Shown: piece after piece, positions 23,008 through 30,742 of the stretch
How the letters are laid out: the number at the start of each line of letters is the position of its first letter
Position numbering within the stretch: the first letter of the stretch is position 1
Assembly (NCBI RefSeq): GCF_029894335.1
Contig: NZ_JARXZC010000055.1
Location: forward strand, 1 to 34,656
Direction: 5' to 3'
DNA: 34,656 bases
From: Kitasatospora sp. MAP5-34
GTDB taxonomy: Bacteria; Actinomycetota; Actinomycetes; Streptomycetales; Streptomycetaceae
Made by a program: the position numbers and the translations under genes
Notes under the pieces: model-generated
What the model was told of the DNA's origin: nothing
The model's database searches: none
Seen by the model: the letters and a program-made list of their open reading frames with translations, nothing else

Positions 23008-23858
23008 GCCGACTCCTCCCCTTCGATCGTGCGGCCGGCGTGCAGCGCGGCGGCCATCCGCATACCCTCGGACCAGGCGACCGGGCCGACCTGGGCCACC
23101 GGTATCAGCCGGCCGTCCGGGGCGGCCCAGCCGAGCGAGCCCGTCTCGCACTCGTCGTACTCGTAGTAGTCGCCCACCCAGAGGCGGGCCTCCAGCGCGC
23201 GGCCGCCCTCGACCAGCGGCGTGACGGCGTGACCGCCGCGCACCCGGTACCCGAGGCGGGCGCAGCGGCCGACCAGCTCGCGCAGCTCCTTGTAACGGGC
23301 GCCCGCGTAGGTGTCGACCTGGGTGGCCGCCGGGTCGAGATCGGCCGGGCGCCGCCAGACCTCGCGGTGCAGCTGCTGGAGCCGCTGCGAGACGCCCAGC
23401 TCGACGGCGAACTCGCGCAGCTCGTCCAGGTCTTCCAGTAGCACCGGGTGGGCGATCCGGATCTCGGCGTCGGCGAGCCGCACCGTGTCGCCGTCCAGAT
23501 CGACCACCCGGATACCGCGCTCCGGGTCTGCGTCGCGCAGGAACCCGGCCACCGCGCCGTCGCCGCCCGTCACCACCAGGTCGCGCAGCACGGACTGCCA
23601 CGCCTCGTCGGCCCAGACCGCCGTGATCACCGCGGCGGGCACCGGCAGCGACCGGACCATCCACCGCTCCACGTCGGCCAGGCAGTCCCGCTGGTGGGCG
23701 GCCAGCCACTCGGCCAGCTGACGCAGCCCGGCGACCACCGGGTCGTCCCCCAGCTTCGACGGCACGGTCTTCAGGCGACGGCCGGCCGCGTTACGACACG
23801 CGACCTTCCCGTCCGATTCAAGGGTGACTTCGTAGTCCCCCGCTGCCAGCCACGCCAT
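23004..23858 (-). CDS. DUF4132-like protein, first gene of the MoxR/VWA operon, 284 aa
   Basis: The sequence follows the C-terminal part of MolR/YehI-type proteins: an opening YEVTLESDGKVACRNAAGRRLKTVP, then a segment around LPVPAAVITAVW, and the signature IRIAHPVLLEDL ... QRLQQLHREVWRRP ... YKELRELVGRCARLGYRVRGG. The function of DUF4132 is not known; it is repeatedly found with MoxR and SWIM/VWA genes. The ATG at 23858 is chosen because GGAGG lies 8 bases upstream; an upstream ATG at 23927 gives residues with no family character. It is the first of five leftward genes, with the stop overlapping the next start as ATGA. Only about 115 bases separate it from the upstream hydrolase gene, so the operon promoter should be there. 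In E. coli this domain is fused to a long N-terminal part. Confidence 0.72.
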   Translation of the reverse strand: MAWLAAGDYEVTLESDGKVACRNAAGRRLKTVPSKLGDDPVVAGLRQLAEWLAAHQRDCLADVERWMVRSLPVPAAVITAVWADEAWQSVLRDLVVTGGDGAVAGFLRDADPERGIRVVDLDGDTVRLADAEIRIAHPVLLEDLDELREFAVELGVSQRLQQLHREVWRRPADLDPAATQVDTYAGARYKELRELVGRCARLGYRVRGGHAVTPLVEGGRALEARLWVGDYYEYDECETGSLGWAAPDGRLIPVAQVGPVAWSEGMRMAAALHAGRTIEGEESA

Positions 23859-23883
23859 GACAGTGCCTCCCAGCTGCTGTTCT

Positions 23884-23903
23884 CTAGCTGCGGAGAAAGC
23901 TAG
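23884..23903 (-). promoter_or_regulatory. Inverted repeat before the five-gene operon (possible operator)
   Basis: CTAGCT (23884-23889) and AGCTAG (23898-23903) flank an 8-base spacer, 26-45 bases upstream of the first start codon. A nested TTCTC/GAGAA pair overlaps it. The position suits an operator or the start of the mRNA leader. No factor is known. Confidence 0.4.
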
Positions 23904-23943
23904 CTGGCCCCACCGACAACCGAGCACCCGCCCCGGACTCCGT

Positions 23944-23958
23944 CGACCCCACGGGTCG
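23944..23958 (-). terminator. Short hairpin after the secreted hydrolase gene
   Basis: CGACCC (23944-23949) and GGGTCG (23953-23958) pair around CAC, 17 bases beyond the hydrolase stop. The stem is only 6 bp and there is no U-tract, so read-through into the five-gene operon is possible. Confidence 0.3.
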
Positions 23959-23974
23959 GCGCAGGCCCCGCAGC

Positions 23975-25630
23975 TCAGCGCAGCGGCAGCGTCAGCTCTG
24001 ACGGATCGGCAGCGGTGGAGCCGAACGTGACGCTGCTGCCGAGCGGCGTGCGACCGCCGTACACCGGGTCCTTCGTGTCCAGGACCAGGGCCAGCCGGTG
24101 TCCGGCGGGCAGGTCGTACGCGGTGGTGAAGAGCTGGACGTCGAGCGGGAAGGCCTGCCCGGGCTGCCGGCCGGACCAGCTCTGCGGGGCGTGCGAGATC
24201 AGCTTGCCCAGCCCGAGGGCGTTCACGTCGTAGAGATAGGCGAACACCGTGCCCTCCGACGCCGACGCGGTGACCTCGGCGTGCAGGTGCGCCGCGCCCC
24301 GGATCCGCTGCGCGGCCGGGTACGGCGCCGACTGCCAGACGGCACCGGCCGAGCGCGGCAGCAGCGGGACGAGGACGGTCGGCGGCAGGGCGGCGACCTG
24401 GTCGAGCAGCCCGGACAGTACGGGCGCGCCGGCGTCCGCGCCCGAGTCCGTGCCGCCGACGACGGACGTCTGCCAGCCGCTCCCGGCCGCCGCCGGGCCG
24501 CCGAGCGCCCCCGTGCCGAGGAGGTCCGGGCCGCCGAGCCGCAGGTGGCCGGTCCGGGAGCTGACGGCCTGCCAGTCGGGGTAGCTCTCCTGCGCGCCGG
24601 TCGGCCTGACCGTCAACTGCACTGCCTGCTGGTGTTGACCGCTGCCGGAACCCTTGAGCTGCTGGTCGAGCCAGCCGAGCGCGCTCGTCCAGGTGAGGTT
24701 GTCCAGCCCGAGCAGGCTCGTCAGCTCCTGGGTGGCGTGGTCCCCGGGGCGCAGTTCGAGCCGCTTGGGGCCGGTCAGCCGCTGGTAGAAGTCGCTGATC
24801 TGGCTGGGGTTGAAGACGCTGTCGTCCCAGGCGCTGGCCAGGAAGACCGCCGTGCCATGGGCGTTGATCCGGTCCAGGTAGGTGGCGGGGGACCTGGTCC
24901 GCGCCCAGCTGACCACCTCGGGCATGTCGTGGTCGGCGAAGACGTCGGCCAACACCCGTGCGAACTCAGGGCTCTTGCGGCCGGTCGGCGCCTGGATGGC
25001 GGCGAGCAGGGCGGCGGCCCCGAGGTGCCTGGTCTGCCCGCTGTACAGCGAGTCGGCCAGATCCCCCCAACCACTCATCGCCGCCACCGCCTTGACCCTC
25101 GGATCGAAGGCCGCACCCATCAGGGTCAGTCCGCCGCCGAGCGAGAGACCCACCATGCCGATGCGCTGCGGGTCGGCGGGTGTGTGGGCGAGGGCCCAGT
25201 CGATGACCGAGGACACGTCGGCCACGTCCGTGGGCCCAGCGACGTCGATCTCACCCCCGGAGAGCCAGAAGCCGCGCACCGTGTAGGTGACGGCGACGTA
25301 GCCGTGGGCGGCGAGCTGCCTGCCCTGGGCGACGTACTCCAGGTCGCTCTGCCCCCAACTGGCCGGCTGCACCACCACGGGGTACCGGCCCTGCCGGTCG
25401 GCCCCGGGCGTGCCGGGCGCGGGGGTGAACACATCGGCCTTGAGGACGATGCCGTCCTTCATCGGTATGTCGACCGGACGGAACGACGCGGTGGCGGCTG
25501 CCGCAGCTCTCGGGGCCGCCGACGCGGGAGCCGTGGTGAGGGCCCCGCCGAGGGCAAGTGCCGCAACGAGCACGGCACTTGTCGTACCGCGCCGGCCCCG
25601 ATGTCCGGCGGTGCGGTGGGATCGCGTCAT
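23975..25630 (-). CDS. Secreted CocE/NonD-type alpha/beta hydrolase (peptidase S15-like), 551 aa
   Basis: A signal peptide (basic start, hydrophobic core 17-36, cleavage near ASA-A at 38) precedes an alpha/beta-hydrolase domain with an S15/CocE-type layout. The N-terminal part has VDIPMKDGIVLKADVFTP. The nucleophile elbow is GLSLGGG (Ser163), the acid is in SAWDDSVF (about 269-270) and the base is in LRPGDHAT (His298). The C-terminal ~230 residues form the jelly-roll domain typical of X-Pro dipeptidyl peptidases and acyl esterases. It should hydrolyse a peptide or ester outside the cell; the substrate cannot be read from sequence. The ATG at 25630 follows GGAG with a 5-base spacer. The gene is leftward and single. 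The five-gene operon starts about 115 bases downstream with no strong terminator between them. Confidence 0.87.
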   Translation of the reverse strand: MTRSHRTAGHRGRRGTTSAVLVAALALGGALTTAPASAAPRAAAAATASFRPVDIPMKDGIVLKADVFTPAPGTPGADRQGRYPVVVQPASWGQSDLEYVAQGRQLAAHGYVAVTYTVRGFWLSGGEIDVAGPTDVADVSSVIDWALAHTPADPQRIGMVGLSLGGGLTLMGAAFDPRVKAVAAMSGWGDLADSLYSGQTRHLGAAALLAAIQAPTGRKSPEFARVLADVFADHDMPEVVSWARTRSPATYLDRINAHGTAVFLASAWDDSVFNPSQISDFYQRLTGPKRLELRPGDHATQELTSLLGLDNLTWTSALGWLDQQLKGSGSGQHQQAVQLTVRPTGAQESYPDWQAVSSRTGHLRLGGPDLLGTGALGGPAAAGSGWQTSVVGGTDSGADAGAPVLSGLLDQVAALPPTVLVPLLPRSAGAVWQSAPYPAAQRIRGAAHLHAEVTASASEGTVFAYLYDVNALGLGKLISHAPQSWSGRQPGQAFPLDVQLFTTAYDLPAGHRLALVLDTKDPVYGGRTPLGSSVTFGSTAADPSELTLPLR

Positions 25631-25799
25631 CGATGCTCCAGCAGAATCGGACCGCCGTGCCGCAGTGGCACCCGTGACAACCAGCCGTCCGGTGCGGTGA
25701 TTCGGAGCCTAGAGGTGCGCCGGTTCTCCTGGTGAGACCATGATCAGCCAAACTTACCGGCGGGTAACCAGCCATCGGCCGAACCCCGGAAAGCGCGAA

Positions 25800-25831
25800 G
25801 CACCGGGGTGGGCTCTCGCCCACCCCGGTGC
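25800..25831 (-). terminator. Perfect 14-bp hairpin terminator of the HEWHE-protein gene
   Basis: GCACCGGGGTGGGC (25800-25813) and GCCCACCCCGGTGC (25818-25831) pair perfectly around TCTC, starting 17 bases beyond the stop at 25849. On the minus strand a CTTCGCGCTTTCC segment follows. Confidence 0.85.
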
Positions 25832-25848
25832 CTCTCAGGTGCGGTACG

Positions 25849-27801
25849 TCAGGAGACGTTCACCGCAGCGTCGTCGATGACGAAGCTGGTCTGGGCCGAG
25901 GAGGAGTTCTCGACACCGGTGAACTTCAGGGTGACCGTCTGGCCGGCGTAGGCCGAGAGGTCGACGGTCTGCAGGGCGTAGCCGGAGTTGGCGTTCACGT
26001 TGGAGAAGGTCTTCAGCGTGGTGCCGTTGGCCGTGACGGTGAGCTTGTCCGAGGCGGTGGTACCCGTCTTGGCGGTGTCGATGTGCAGCCAGTAGGTGAA
26101 GCTGGCCTTGCAGCCGGCCGGGATGGTGACGGCCTGCGACAGGGTGTCGGTGTGGGCGCTGCCGTAGCCGTCCAGCCAGGCGTCGTAGCTGCCGGAGTGG
26201 GCGGGCTCGGAGGTGGTGTCGCTGTTGATGACACCGGAGGTGGCGGTCCACGGGGCGGCGCTGCCGGTCTCGAAGCCGCCGTTGCCGATCAGCTGGGCCG
26301 GGGTGCAGCCGGAGGTGGCGGTGACGGTCCAGCTGAAGGTGCTGGAGCCGGTGGCGCCGGTGCTGTCCTTGGCGGTGACCGTGACGGACGAGGTGGCCGC
26401 AGCGGTCGGGGTGCCGGTGATCAGGCCGGAGGCGCTGATCGACAGGCCGGCCGGGAGGCCGGTGGCCGAGTAGGTCAGCGACTGGGTGGTGTCACTGTCC
26501 GTGCCGTTGACCTGCAGGTTGACGGCGCTGCCGACGGTGCCGGACTGGGTACCGGGGCTGGTCACCGTGACGGTGTTGCTACCGGTGGAGCCGCCGCCGA
26601 CGATCGGGTGCGAGATGGAGCACGCGTTGGTGTCGTTCGACCAGCTGGCCTGCTCGGCGAAGGTGCCGGTGGCGAACGCGACCATGGCCGCACCGCCGGT
26701 GGTGCCGGGCTTCAGCCAAGCGCACTCGTCGGAGTTCTCCTGGCCGTTGTAGGTGGCGTCACCGGTGTGGTTGGTCCAGCCGCCGGCCGGGTTCTGGTCC
26801 GACATCATCTCGTGCCACTCGTGACCGAGGGTCATCGTGTAACCGTCGAGGGTGCCGGGGGAGTTGACGAAGCCGACGCCGCAGTTCTGGCCCTGGTCGA
26901 TGTTGTACGGCTGGTTGGAGAACGCCACGTCGCCGTAGGGCGAGGACGCCGCGCCACCGGTCAGGGTGGTGTCGCCGTTCCAGTCGTGCCACGCGCAGTA
27001 CCCGGTGGTCGGGTTCTGGTAGTCGTCCGGGTTGGTGCCGTGGGGCGACAGGATGATGTAGTACGCGTCGCGGTTCGAGGCGGCGGTGGTGTTGCCGAAG
27101 TGGCCGGCCGCGTTGACGGCCTCGACACCCAGCTGGTTGCCGGTCGCCTGGGCCGGGGAGGCGGCCGCGTTGTCGTACCAGACACCGGAGAGCACGCCAC
27201 CGGCCTGGTACGGGATGAAGTTGGCGTTCGACGGGCAGCTGGTCGCGCCGGAGGCCACGTTCGGACCGTCGCACCACTGCGTCAGGTCCGCGGACCAGCG
27301 CTCGTTGTTGGTGCCGATGCCCTTGAACATCTGCTGGGTGGCGCCTGCGGCGCCGGCCGAGTCGCCCGAGAACTTCGCGTTCCCGTTGCTGTCGGTGCTC
27401 TGCGAGCCCCACTGGGAGCCGTAAAAGACGAGGTAAACCTTCGAGTGTCCGCTCTGGACACCGATGCCGTCCACGCCGCCGCCGTACGACAGCGTCTCGG
27501 CGCCGGTAGCGGCAGCCGACAGCTGGTTGGCGATGTGGGCCCGTCGCTGGGCCTCGTACTGCTGGATGCCCGGGATCGTGCTGCGCTTGAGCGTCGAGCT
27601 GAACGGGTTGAACTCGTTCGTGATGCCCGAGCCGGCGAGCGCGCTGGCAGTGTGGTGGTGGGCCTGGCCCGAAACGGCCGGGATGCTAAGCGTGGCGGCC
27701 TGCGCCGGAGCGGCCATCAGGCCGGCGGCGGTGACAGCGAGGGAGACGGCGCCGGTGAGCGCGGCACGCCTGGCAATGCGGGAGCTGTGGGGGCTACCCA
27801 T
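25849..27801 (-). CDS. Secreted HEWHE-motif protein with Ig-like and C-terminal binding modules, 650 aa
   Basis: Signal peptide 1-36 (AQA-A cleavage). The main domain (about 100-405) has SGHSKVYLVFYGSQWG (117-132), several Cys, and LGHEWHEMMSDQNP, with HEWHE at 327-331, followed by GGW and ENSDECAW. The pattern HExxE...W...D.C resembles in outline the HELAE...D.C region of EXORDIUM/Phi-1 type proteins; a zinc-protease activity is possible but unproven. Then come one putative-Ig (He_PIG-like) domain (about 408-497) and a C-terminal module (about 500-650) beginning CTPAQLIGNGGFETG, probably a jelly-roll binding domain. ATG at 27801 follows GAGAGGA. A paralog lies at 33074 in the opposite direction, and the C-terminal module is shared almost base for base with the PLD-like gene upstream. 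It probably acts on an external polymer, which is inference. Confidence 0.8.
   Translation of the reverse strand: MGSPHSSRIARRAALTGAVSLAVTAAGLMAAPAQAATLSIPAVSGQAHHHTASALAGSGITNEFNPFSSTLKRSTIPGIQQYEAQRRAHIANQLSAAATGAETLSYGGGVDGIGVQSGHSKVYLVFYGSQWGSQSTDSNGNAKFSGDSAGAAGATQQMFKGIGTNNERWSADLTQWCDGPNVASGATSCPSNANFIPYQAGGVLSGVWYDNAAASPAQATGNQLGVEAVNAAGHFGNTTAASNRDAYYIILSPHGTNPDDYQNPTTGYCAWHDWNGDTTLTGGAASSPYGDVAFSNQPYNIDQGQNCGVGFVNSPGTLDGYTMTLGHEWHEMMSDQNPAGGWTNHTGDATYNGQENSDECAWLKPGTTGGAAMVAFATGTFAEQASWSNDTNACSISHPIVGGGSTGSNTVTVTSPGTQSGTVGSAVNLQVNGTDSDTTQSLTYSATGLPAGLSISASGLITGTPTAAATSSVTVTAKDSTGATGSSTFSWTVTATSGCTPAQLIGNGGFETGSAAPWTATSGVINSDTTSEPAHSGSYDAWLDGYGSAHTDTLSQAVTIPAGCKASFTYWLHIDTAKTGTTASDKLTVTANGTTLKTFSNVNANSGYALQTVDLSAYAGQTVTLKFTGVENSSSAQTSFVIDDAAVNVS
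25871..26286 (-). repeat. 416-bp direct repeat, copy 1 (shared C-terminal module)
   Basis: Identical by eye to 28776-29191 except at two positions (25885 and 26263), at a constant offset of 2905. It codes for the C-terminal module of the HEWHE protein, from NGGFETG to VIDD. Such identity, including third codon positions, points to recent duplication or gene conversion. Confidence 0.92.
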
Positions 27802-28102
27802 GGTTACGGGTCCTCTCGTGAACCCGCCGCCCACGCTCCGATCGGGGCTCGGGCGGCGGCTTTCCAGAACTGGGGCCTGTGGCCTGCCGGGGCCGCCCTC
27901 GCCGGTTCCGCTTTCGCCCGACATGGGGGAAGAGCGCTCTGACCACGGTCCGATTCAAGGCACAGCTCACCCGTCGGGGAATTCGGGATGAGTCAGCTGA
28001 GCATTGTTCGGGCGCAGTCCGGACTTCTCCGAAGAGAGGTCCCGGAACCGGTGGTACGGACCACGACAACTGTCGGACAGTCACCACCGGGTCGGTTGCG
28101 CT

Positions 28103-28150
28103 GCCGTCTGCTGCGGTGAAGCAAACCAGAATTGGTGAACGCCGGTCAAC
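28103..28150 (-). promoter_or_regulatory. Conserved promoter-like element of the HEWHE gene
   Basis: On the minus strand TTGACC (28144-28149) is followed after 18 bases by TTTGCT, then TCACCGCAGCAGACGGC. The whole 48-base block aligns without gaps to 32715-32762 before the paralog (38 of 48 identical by eye). It lies about 345 bases before the start codon, implying a long leader. Confidence 0.6.
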
Positions 28151-28582
28151 AGGTGATTCACAGCTGTCTCGTAGGCTGGACCACCGCTCACGGGCAGTTC
28201 CGCAGGTCGAAGGCGATCATCGCGCGTAGCGCGACTTCGATCTCCCCGAACACCGGCCGACGCCGGATGTTCACCTCGGAAACGTCAAGACCCGCAGGTC
28301 CCAGCCCTGTTCAGAACCGGCGACCGAACCGTCGGTCGGGTAGGGGCGGGGTACGGCACCCGGCCCATGCACCGGATTTCGCCGAGCGGCGTCCGCTTTC
28401 CGGTGACGCTACGGCACTTCGACCGCCGCCTTCACAGGATCCCTTCAGCTTCACACTCGACGGAAAACTCTCCGGACCCGCCGGAATTAACGGCATATCA
28501 AGCCTTGTTCCCCTGTTCCCCCGTCGCCGCACAGCGGAAATGGACGGTTTTGCAACACCGCAACAGGAAGCGGCATTCACCG

Positions 28583-28630
28583 CAGTTGAACAACACAGTT
28601 GAACAACGCTGGTATTCAGTGAATACCAGC
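28583..28630. promoter_or_regulatory. 23-bp palindrome with adjacent 13-bp direct repeats
   Basis: Two copies of CAGTTGAACAA (28583-28593 and 28596-28606, 13-bp period) are followed at once by GCTGGTATTCA-G-TGAATACCAGC (28608-28630), a perfect palindrome with one central base. It lies between the terminator of the PLD gene and the HEWHE gene. It looks like a regulator-binding site or a small element end. No coding sequence is nearby. Confidence 0.6.
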
Positions 28631-28680
28631 CCCGGCATCCACCCCCCGCACCGGCCCGTCGTGGCAACCCCCACAGCACA

Positions 28681-28708
28681 GCTCCCGCCTCGTGATCGAG
28701 ACGGGAGC
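28681..28708 (-). terminator. Hairpin terminator of the PLD-like gene
   Basis: GCTCCCGCCTCG (28681-28692) and CGAGACGGGAGC (28697-28708) pair with one mismatch around TGAT, about 45 bases after the stop at 28754. Confidence 0.75.
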
Positions 28709-28753
28709 CGGGTGAGCACTGTCGTCGTGACAGCTGAGGTCGCGTGAGAGTGC

Positions 28754-30742
28754 TCAGCTGACGTCGAGGGCCGTGTCGTCGATGACGAAACTGGTCTGGG
28801 CCGAGGAGGAGTTCTCGACACCGGTGAACTTCAGGGTGACCGTCTGGCCGGCGTAGGCCGAGAGGTCGACGGTCTGCAGGGCGTAGCCGGAGTTGGCGTT
28901 CACGTTGGAGAAGGTCTTCAGCGTGGTGCCGTTGGCCGTGACGGTGAGCTTGTCCGAGGCGGTGGTACCCGTCTTGGCGGTGTCGATGTGCAGCCAGTAG
29001 GTGAAGCTGGCCTTGCAGCCGGCCGGGATGGTGACGGCCTGCGACAGGGTGTCGGTGTGGGCGCTGCCGTAGCCGTCCAGCCAGGCGTCGTAGCTGCCGG
29101 AGTGGGCGGGCTCGGAGGTGGTGTCGCTGTTGATGACACCGGAGGTGGCGGTCCACGGGGCGGCGCTACCGGTCTCGAAGCCGCCGTTGCCCAGCAACTG
29201 GGCCGGGGAGCAGCTGCCCGAGGCGGGGTTGACCGTCCAGCTGAAGGTGGTGCTGCCGCTGGCGTTGGTGGTGTCGGTGGCCGTCACGGACGCCGTGAAC
29301 GAACCGGCGGCGGTCGGCGTCCCGGAGATCAGACCCGTGGAGGGGCTGATCGACAGACCGGTCGGCAGCCCACTCGCCGCGTAGGAGAGCGCCTGACCGG
29401 ACGCCGAATCGCTCGCCGAGATCTGCAGGCTCGCGCCGGTACCGACCGTACCGGTCTGGCTGCCCGGGTTCGTCACCGTCACCGAGTTACCGGCGGCCGG
29501 GTTGACCGTCCAGCTGAAGGAAGCGGAGCCGGACGGGCCGGTGGAGTCGGTGGCGGTCACGGAGGCCGTGAACGTGCCGGCCGTGGTCGGCGTCCCGGAG
29601 ATCAGACCCGTCGAGGAGCTGATCGACAGACCGGTCGGCAGCCCACTCGCCGAGTAGGAGAGCGCCCCGCCCGCAGTGTCGGTGGCCGAAACCTGCAGGC
29701 TCGCGGCGGTGCCGACGGTGCCGGTCTGGCTGCCGGGGTTCGCCACGGTCACGCTGCTGATGGCGGTGTGGTTGAAGTCGGCGGTGATCGCCGCCTCGAT
29801 GCCGCTCAGCACACCGGGGTCGGCGATGATCAGGCCCAGTTCGCGGTTGTGGTTGAGCGAGTTGTCGGAGAAGTTCTCCGAACCGGCGAACACCTTCGCC
29901 GTCGACGTGCCGTAGTCGGCGACGATCGCCTTGGCGTGGACGTAGAAGCCGGTGCTGCTCGTGTACGTGGTGACCTGGCCGCCGGCGGCGGTGACCTGAC
30001 CCAGCTGCGTGGTGTAGGACCCGGAGGTGTTCTCCGCGACGACGCGGACGGTGACGCCGCGCTGCGCGTCCGCGACGATCGCGTTGACCAACGCGGTGTC
30101 GCCGAACTCCTCCTCCTGGACGTCCAGGGTGTGCTGCGCACCGTTGACCAGAGCCAGCAGCCGGCTCTGCGAGTCGGTGGGCGACCAGACCAGGTCGTCG
30201 CCGTCGGAGGGGGTTATCGCGGTCTTCGCGTAGTCGGCGCTGAAGACCTGCTCGATCGCGGCGACGTCGGCGGAGTCGGTGTCGAAGACCCCGTAGTCGC
30301 GCGACGTGGCGTAGTACGTGGTGTCGAAGTTGCCGGTGCTGATGTAGGACTTGGCGCCGTCGACGGTGATCGTCTTCTGGTGGGTGTAGACGAAGGACGA
30401 GGACGAGTAGGTGACCCCGACGCCGCCCGCCGACAGCGCGGTGTACGCGGCGCCGTCGATGGACGAGTGCTGGGAGTCCAGGATCACGCGGACCTGGATA
30501 CCCGCCTTCTCCTTGTTCACCAGGTCGTTGACCAGGGTGGTGTCGCGCAGTTCGTAGATCGTCACGTCGATCGACTTCGTCGCGGAGTTGACGAAGCCGT
30601 AGATCGCGCTCTCGCCCTGGTCCGGCAGCACCACCAGGGAGTAGGCGGTGGTGGCGGAGTGGGCGGCGGTGGGCACCAGCATGGTGGCTGCGGCCACCGC
30701 GCCTGCGGCGAGGCTGGATCTCAGACGGCGGGTGACGCTCAC
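28754..30742 (-). CDS. Secreted phospholipase-D-like protein with two Ig-like domains and a C-terminal module, 662 aa
   Basis: Signal peptide 1-29 (AHS-A). Two HKD motifs are intact: HQKTITVD (H121, K123, D128) with N138 downstream, and HAKAIVAD (H269, K271, D276) with N290, so the PLD-fold active site should be complete. PLD enzymes cleave phosphodiester bonds in phospholipids or nucleic acids; secreted bacterial forms include lipases and nucleases. Two putative-Ig repeats (about 331-420 and 421-510) and a C-terminal module (about 512-662) follow; the last is almost identical to that of the HEWHE protein. GTG at 30742 is chosen as start because GGAGGT lies 5 bases upstream; an ATG at 30790 would add 16 residues before the signal peptide. 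The gene is single and leftward, divergent from the cobalt transporter. The substrate is not readable. Confidence 0.83.
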   Translation of the reverse strand: MSVTRRLRSSLAAGAVAAATMLVPTAAHSATTAYSLVVLPDQGESAIYGFVNSATKSIDVTIYELRDTTLVNDLVNKEKAGIQVRVILDSQHSSIDGAAYTALSAGGVGVTYSSSSFVYTHQKTITVDGAKSYISTGNFDTTYYATSRDYGVFDTDSADVAAIEQVFSADYAKTAITPSDGDDLVWSPTDSQSRLLALVNGAQHTLDVQEEEFGDTALVNAIVADAQRGVTVRVVAENTSGSYTTQLGQVTAAGGQVTTYTSSTGFYVHAKAIVADYGTSTAKVFAGSENFSDNSLNHNRELGLIIADPGVLSGIEAAITADFNHTAISSVTVANPGSQTGTVGTAASLQVSATDTAGGALSYSASGLPTGLSISSSTGLISGTPTTAGTFTASVTATDSTGPSGSASFSWTVNPAAGNSVTVTNPGSQTGTVGTGASLQISASDSASGQALSYAASGLPTGLSISPSTGLISGTPTAAGSFTASVTATDTTNASGSTTFSWTVNPASGSCSPAQLLGNGGFETGSAAPWTATSGVINSDTTSEPAHSGSYDAWLDGYGSAHTDTLSQAVTIPAGCKASFTYWLHIDTAKTGTTASDKLTVTANGTTLKTFSNVNANSGYALQTVDLSAYAGQTVTLKFTGVENSSSAQTSFVIDDTALDVS
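28776..29191 (-). repeat. 416-bp direct repeat, copy 2 (shared C-terminal module)
   Basis: The second copy of the block at 25871-26286, same orientation, with two visible differences (28790 and 29168). It codes for the C-terminal module of the PLD-like protein. Confidence 0.92.

Larger units (their letters stand above)
27802..28680. other. Long intergenic region upstream of the HEWHE-protein gene
   Basis: No convincing gene. It holds a 48-bp promoter-like block at 28103-28150 and, at the right, a 23-bp palindrome with 13-bp direct repeats (28583-28630). Parts of 28380-28640 are less G/C-rich than the surroundings. An open frame at 28132-28602 has no ribosome site or recognisable motif and is not taken as a gene. 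Confidence 0.55.

Noticed and set aside
25828..27942. 704-codon plus-strand frame opposite the HEWHE gene
   Set aside because: Gly/Val-rich shadow; the minus strand has a signal peptide and conserved paralog.
28132..28602. 156-codon plus-strand frame in the intergenic region
   Set aside because: No ribosome site, no motif and mixed composition; it crosses the promoter-like block.
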